Of a stretch of DNA of 64,000 nucleotides, positions 61,113-64,000 are shown piece after piece. Made by a program: the position numbers and the translations under genes. The notes beneath the pieces are model-generated. The model did not search any database. It was not told the origin of the DNA and worked only from the letters and a program-made list of their open reading frames with translations. The stretch comes from Flavobacteriales bacterium (GTDB lineage: Bacteria > Bacteroidota > Bacteroidia > Flavobacteriales_D > Parvicellaceae): assembly GCA_025210295.1 (NCBI GenBank), contig JAOASC010000026.1:186001-250000 (forward strand). The letters run 5' to 3'. The stretch's first letter is position 1. Every line of letters starts with the position of its first letter.

Positions 61113-64000
61113 GAAGAGTACTTAGTATATTGTATTTGATGTTGGTTTCCAACTTGCTTATAGGACAAACAGTCTATAAGAAGAAACAGTATACGCGTAT
61201 AGATGGTTTAGCTTCTGAGTTTATCTATGATATTTCAATAGGCCCTAGAGGAAAATTGTGGGTAGCAACAGATGAAGGCATTTCTGTCTTTAATGGTGAA
61301 TATTTTAGGAATTACACCACCCAAAATAGTGGCTTAAGAGATGATTACATCAAGCAATTGGTTGTTAGCGATACAAGTATATACGTTTTATATGCCAATA
61401 ATGAAGTCTCCAAACACCTTTTGAATGATAGTTTAACAACATTTGAGTACCCAAGTAAGGTAAGCGTAGAATATGTTAATGTAGTAAAGCATAACCCCAA
61501 TAACTATAAGTTGCCGCTTACAAAAAAAGCTGAATTATTAACTTACTTAGATTTAATTGATAAAGAAGTGAGGGTTTGGTTTACCGATAGAGAAGCATCT
61601 TATTGGATAGGGACTAAAGGAAGCGGCTTGATTCATATACAGGATGAAGGAATAAGGGTAATAGATACCGCCTATAATGGAGGAAACATCATTCAATTTC
61701 AGCGTAATTGTCTATATGCCAACAATGGCCAACTCTCCTTATTAGGAGAAGAGCAGTTAGTGTCGCTAACTCCTCAACCTCTTAGTGACGCTGTAATAGG
61801 GGTGTATACGCATGAATACGATACTGTTATTGTCGGAAATAAAGGAATATATGATTGGAAAAGTTTTAATTTATCAATTCCGATACATGATATTACAACA
61901 GCAACAAGGTATGGGGATACTTTAGTCGTGGGAACCTTGAATAGAGGAGTATTTTATATTTTGAATGATTCGATCATAAAAAAATATGGCCTTTCTGATG
62001 GAATAGCTCATCCTAAAATTAACGATTTAATAGTGCATGATAATAGTTTATGGGTGGCAACGGCTTCGGGGATCTCACTAATAGAAAAAGGGGAGGTAAA
62101 AATAATAGAAAATACAGAAGTATATGATTGGAAAAAAATAATTAGGGTTAAAGACAATTTATATGCTTTTACCTTACAAGGAGGAGGATTTAAAATTGGA
62201 GCAAAAGAATGCTTATTCACATTAGATTATGAAAATCAAGTTTATGAAGGTGTTTATGCTTATCAAGGGAATTGTGTTATTGTTTTTACACAAGGTATTT
62301 ATTATTGGGATTTGAAGTCAATAAGGAAAATGAATATCCCCTATGATCAAGGTTATGAAGCGCTATTTGTCTGTGGAGACAGTTTGTTTGTTAGTCATGA
62401 TAAACAGTTGTTTAAGGTGGCTTTACAAGAAAAAAAATGTCGACCAAAAGTAGAAGTTATTTCTACTAAAATAAATGGGAAAAAACAGCCCAATACCAAT
62501 AAAGCGTATCAATTAAAATTTGGGAAGTATGACATTCAATTGGAGTTATCTCCAATATTACTAGATATCGATAAAAAAATGGTTTATTCATATCGAATTA
62601 ATGATGGAGATTGGACGTCTTTAAGTGAATCTAAAACCATAGTGCTTGCCGGAGTGAGTCAATCCTTTAGTCTAGAAATTTATGCAGCAGTTCAAGGACA
62701 TGAAGCGATTCAATCAGAACGAATTCTTAAGACATTCAATATAGATGTTCCTTTTTGGAAAAAGCCTATAAATAGACTTATAGTGGGGGGGCTCTTCATT
62801 GTGCTGATTGTATTTGTTTTTACAATTAGAAACAGAGCAATTCAAGCTAGAAATAAAGAGTTGTCCCGTCTAGTAAAGGAAAAAACAGCAAAAATAGAAG
62901 CAGACCAACAAGTAATAGTCAAAAAGAATCAGGAATTATCTGTGTTAAAAAGAGCAATTGACGATACTTCAAACCCTTTAGTTGTTTTTAATGAAAGAGG
63001 GAATTGTATTTACCACAATCATGCTTTTGAAAAAAGTTTTACTATATCGAGAGAGCTGTCTATTCCTCAGTTTTTTGATCTTGAAAAAAAAATGTTTGAA
63101 AAATCACTAGAAGAAGAGACCTATACTTGCGAACGTATGGTCATTTCAAAGCAAGGTCAAGCAGAATATTTTTTATTAACGATCACCAAGCTAGAAAAAG
63201 CTAATCAATATTTAGAGTTGTATATTTTGGTAGCACAAAGTATTAACGAAAGAAAAGAAATAGAAAATTCTCTATTGTTGGCTCGAGATAATGCTATAAA
63301 ATCTCAAAAGGCTAAGGAGATAACATTGAGTACAATCAATCATGAAATTAGAAATCCTGTTAATGCAATTGTTGGAGCATCACAGCTCTTATCCAATGAA
63401 CTAGGTCTGAATGAACAACAAAAAGACCTAACAACAATGCTTAAAAATTCAGCGCATAGTCTTTTGAATTTAGTGAATAACGGTTTGTTTTTAGGGAAAC
63501 AAGAAGCAGGGTTGATTACATTTGATAACCAGCCTTTTTCAGTTTTAAAAACGATAGAAGACACCGTGTCGATGTTGAACTATCAAGCGAGGAATAAAGA
63601 AAATATACTCCAAGTAAACTACCTTTTAAAACACGATTGTTATACTGGCGATCCTTTGAGGTTAAAACAAGTTTTGTTAAACTTAATGAGTAACGCAATC
63701 AAATTTACAATAAAGGGAAAAATAGTCTTAAAAGTAGAAGAAATAAAAGGCTCATTAATGTTTTCAATCCAAGATAATGGGGTAGGAATAAAAGAAGAGC
63801 ATTTACCTCAGTTGTTTAAACAATATACACAATTTGAAGATGGGCATCATGTAAAAAGTGAAGGGACAGGTTTAGGAATGTTTATTTGTAAATCAATTAT
63901 AGAAGAACAAGGAGGGCAGATTCAGGCTGATTCAAAATATGGAGAAGGTACAACAATAACCTTTTCACTCCCTTACATTAAGACAAATGAAGAAAAGTTA
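61109..64000 (+). CDS. Propeller-sensor histidine kinase (partial, runs off right edge)
   Basis: 964 complete codons, open to the window edge. Signal peptide (MRRVLSILYLMLVSNLLIGQ), then a two-component-regulator propeller (about 30-450; GKLWVATDEGISVFNG, LWVATASGISLIEKG) and a Y_Y_Y-type domain (about 465-545; MVYSYRINDGDWTSL). One membrane segment (about 552-572), a coiled coil, a PAS-like domain (about 610-715) and a kinase core follow. H-box is STINHEIRNPVNAIVGA, N-box LLNLMSNAIKFT, G1 IQDNGVGI, G2 GTGLGMFI. This resembles the first half of hybrid two-component systems of Bacteroidota; a receiver domain may follow outside. Starts in an ATGA overlap. Confidence 0.93.
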   Translation, partial: MRRVLSILYLMLVSNLLIGQTVYKKKQYTRIDGLASEFIYDISIGPRGKLWVATDEGISVFNGEYFRNYTTQNSGLRDDYIKQLVVSDTSIYVLYANNEVSKHLLNDSLTTFEYPSKVSVEYVNVVKHNPNNYKLPLTKKAELLTYLDLIDKEVRVWFTDREASYWIGTKGSGLIHIQDEGIRVIDTAYNGGNIIQFQRNCLYANNGQLSLLGEEQLVSLTPQPLSDAVIGVYTHEYDTVIVGNKGIYDWKSFNLSIPIHDITTATRYGDTLVVGTLNRGVFYILNDSIIKKYGLSDGIAHPKINDLIVHDNSLWVATASGISLIEKGEVKIIENTEVYDWKKIIRVKDNLYAFTLQGGGFKIGAKECLFTLDYENQVYEGVYAYQGNCVIVFTQGIYYWDLKSIRKMNIPYDQGYEALFVCGDSLFVSHDKQLFKVALQEKKCRPKVEVISTKINGKKQPNTNKAYQLKFGKYDIQLELSPILLDIDKKMVYSYRINDGDWTSLSESKTIVLAGVSQSFSLEIYAAVQGHEAIQSERILKTFNIDVPFWKKPINRLIVGGLFIVLIVFVFTIRNRAIQARNKELSRLVKEKTAKIEADQQVIVKKNQELSVLKRAIDDTSNPLVVFNERGNCIYHNHAFEKSFTISRELSIPQFFDLEKKMFEKSLEEETYTCERMVISKQGQAEYFLLTITKLEKANQYLELYILVAQSINERKEIENSLLLARDNAIKSQKAKEITLSTINHEIRNPVNAIVGASQLLSNELGLNEQQKDLTTMLKNSAHSLLNLVNNGLFLGKQEAGLITFDNQPFSVLKTIEDTVSMLNYQARNKENILQVNYLLKHDCYTGDPLRLKQVLLNLMSNAIKFTIKGKIVLKVEEIKGSLMFSIQDNGVGIKEEHLPQLFKQYTQFEDGHHVKSEGTGLGMFICKSIIEEQGGQIQADSKYGEGTTITFSLPYIKTNEEKL

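Noticed and set aside
1..64000. CRISPR arrays, intact insertion sequences, rRNA genes
   Set aside because: None seen: no regularly spaced repeats, no transposase ORFs and no rRNA sequence.

Overview
The window looks like a chromosomal segment of a low-GC member of the Bacteroidota, most likely order Flavobacteriales. The signs are Bacteroidota-type promoters (TAnnTTTG -7 boxes) before many genes, few Shine-Dalgarno sequences, a mevalonate-pathway gene (mvaD), an ftsK-lolA pair, TPR/SpoIIE phosphatases, a propeller-type sensor kinase and sulfate assimilation by an iron-sulfur APS reductase. I cannot name the genus from sequence alone.

Layout. 1-9.9 kb: a GT2 glycosyltransferase reaching the left edge, a PaaY-like hexapeptide protein, a RecB/AddA-like helicase-nuclease, lolA and ftsK (separated by a structured intergenic element), and a GT4 glycosyltransferase. 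10-17.2 kb: a methyltransferase, then a fatty-acid beta-oxidation operon (marR, fused hydroxyacyl-CoA dehydrogenase/enoyl-CoA hydratase, a four-helix-bundle protein, thiolase, acyl-CoA dehydrogenase) with a twin palindrome before marR. 17.2-20.1 kb: a Crp/Fnr regulator, an SRPBCC protein and a neutral ceramidase. 20.1-23.3 kb: the sulfate activation/reduction operon DUF2061-cysH-cysD-cysN. 23.4-29.1 kb: GT2-rpoE-rsmG, tgt-lptF/G and miaA. 29.3-36.5 kb: a TIGR04282 nucleotidyltransferase-like protein, a TPR-PAS-SpoIIE phosphatase, a BamA/TamA-like protein with an overlapping membrane methyltransferase, and a lipoprotein. 36.6-40.7 kb: purL, a small unknown protein, a DUF2797 protein and a membrane protein. 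40.8-45.3 kb: a response regulator, a two-gene unit of ATP-grasp ligase plus formylglutamate-hydrolase/MATCAP (QEGLA) protease, and an archaemetzincin-like lipoprotein. 45.5-51.5 kb: a PhoB-like regulator, thrS-infC-rpmI-rplT (infC appears to start at AUU), mvaD and a CpsB-type phosphatase. 51.5-53.3 kb: a sensor-SpoIIE phosphatase.

53.4-57.7 kb is accessory DNA. tRNA-Gly and tRNA-Leu are followed by a 3.9-kb island bounded by a 14/15 match to the tRNA-Leu 3' end. The island carries a broken tyrosine recombinase, a 716-residue protein combining a GHKL ATPase with a PD-(D/E)XK nuclease, and a small acidic partner. This is the best candidate in the window for an undescribed (probably anti-phage) system. 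57.8-64.0 kb: an overlapping operon of an OmpA/PD40/PKD protein, a secreted protein and a large propeller histidine kinase that runs off the right edge.
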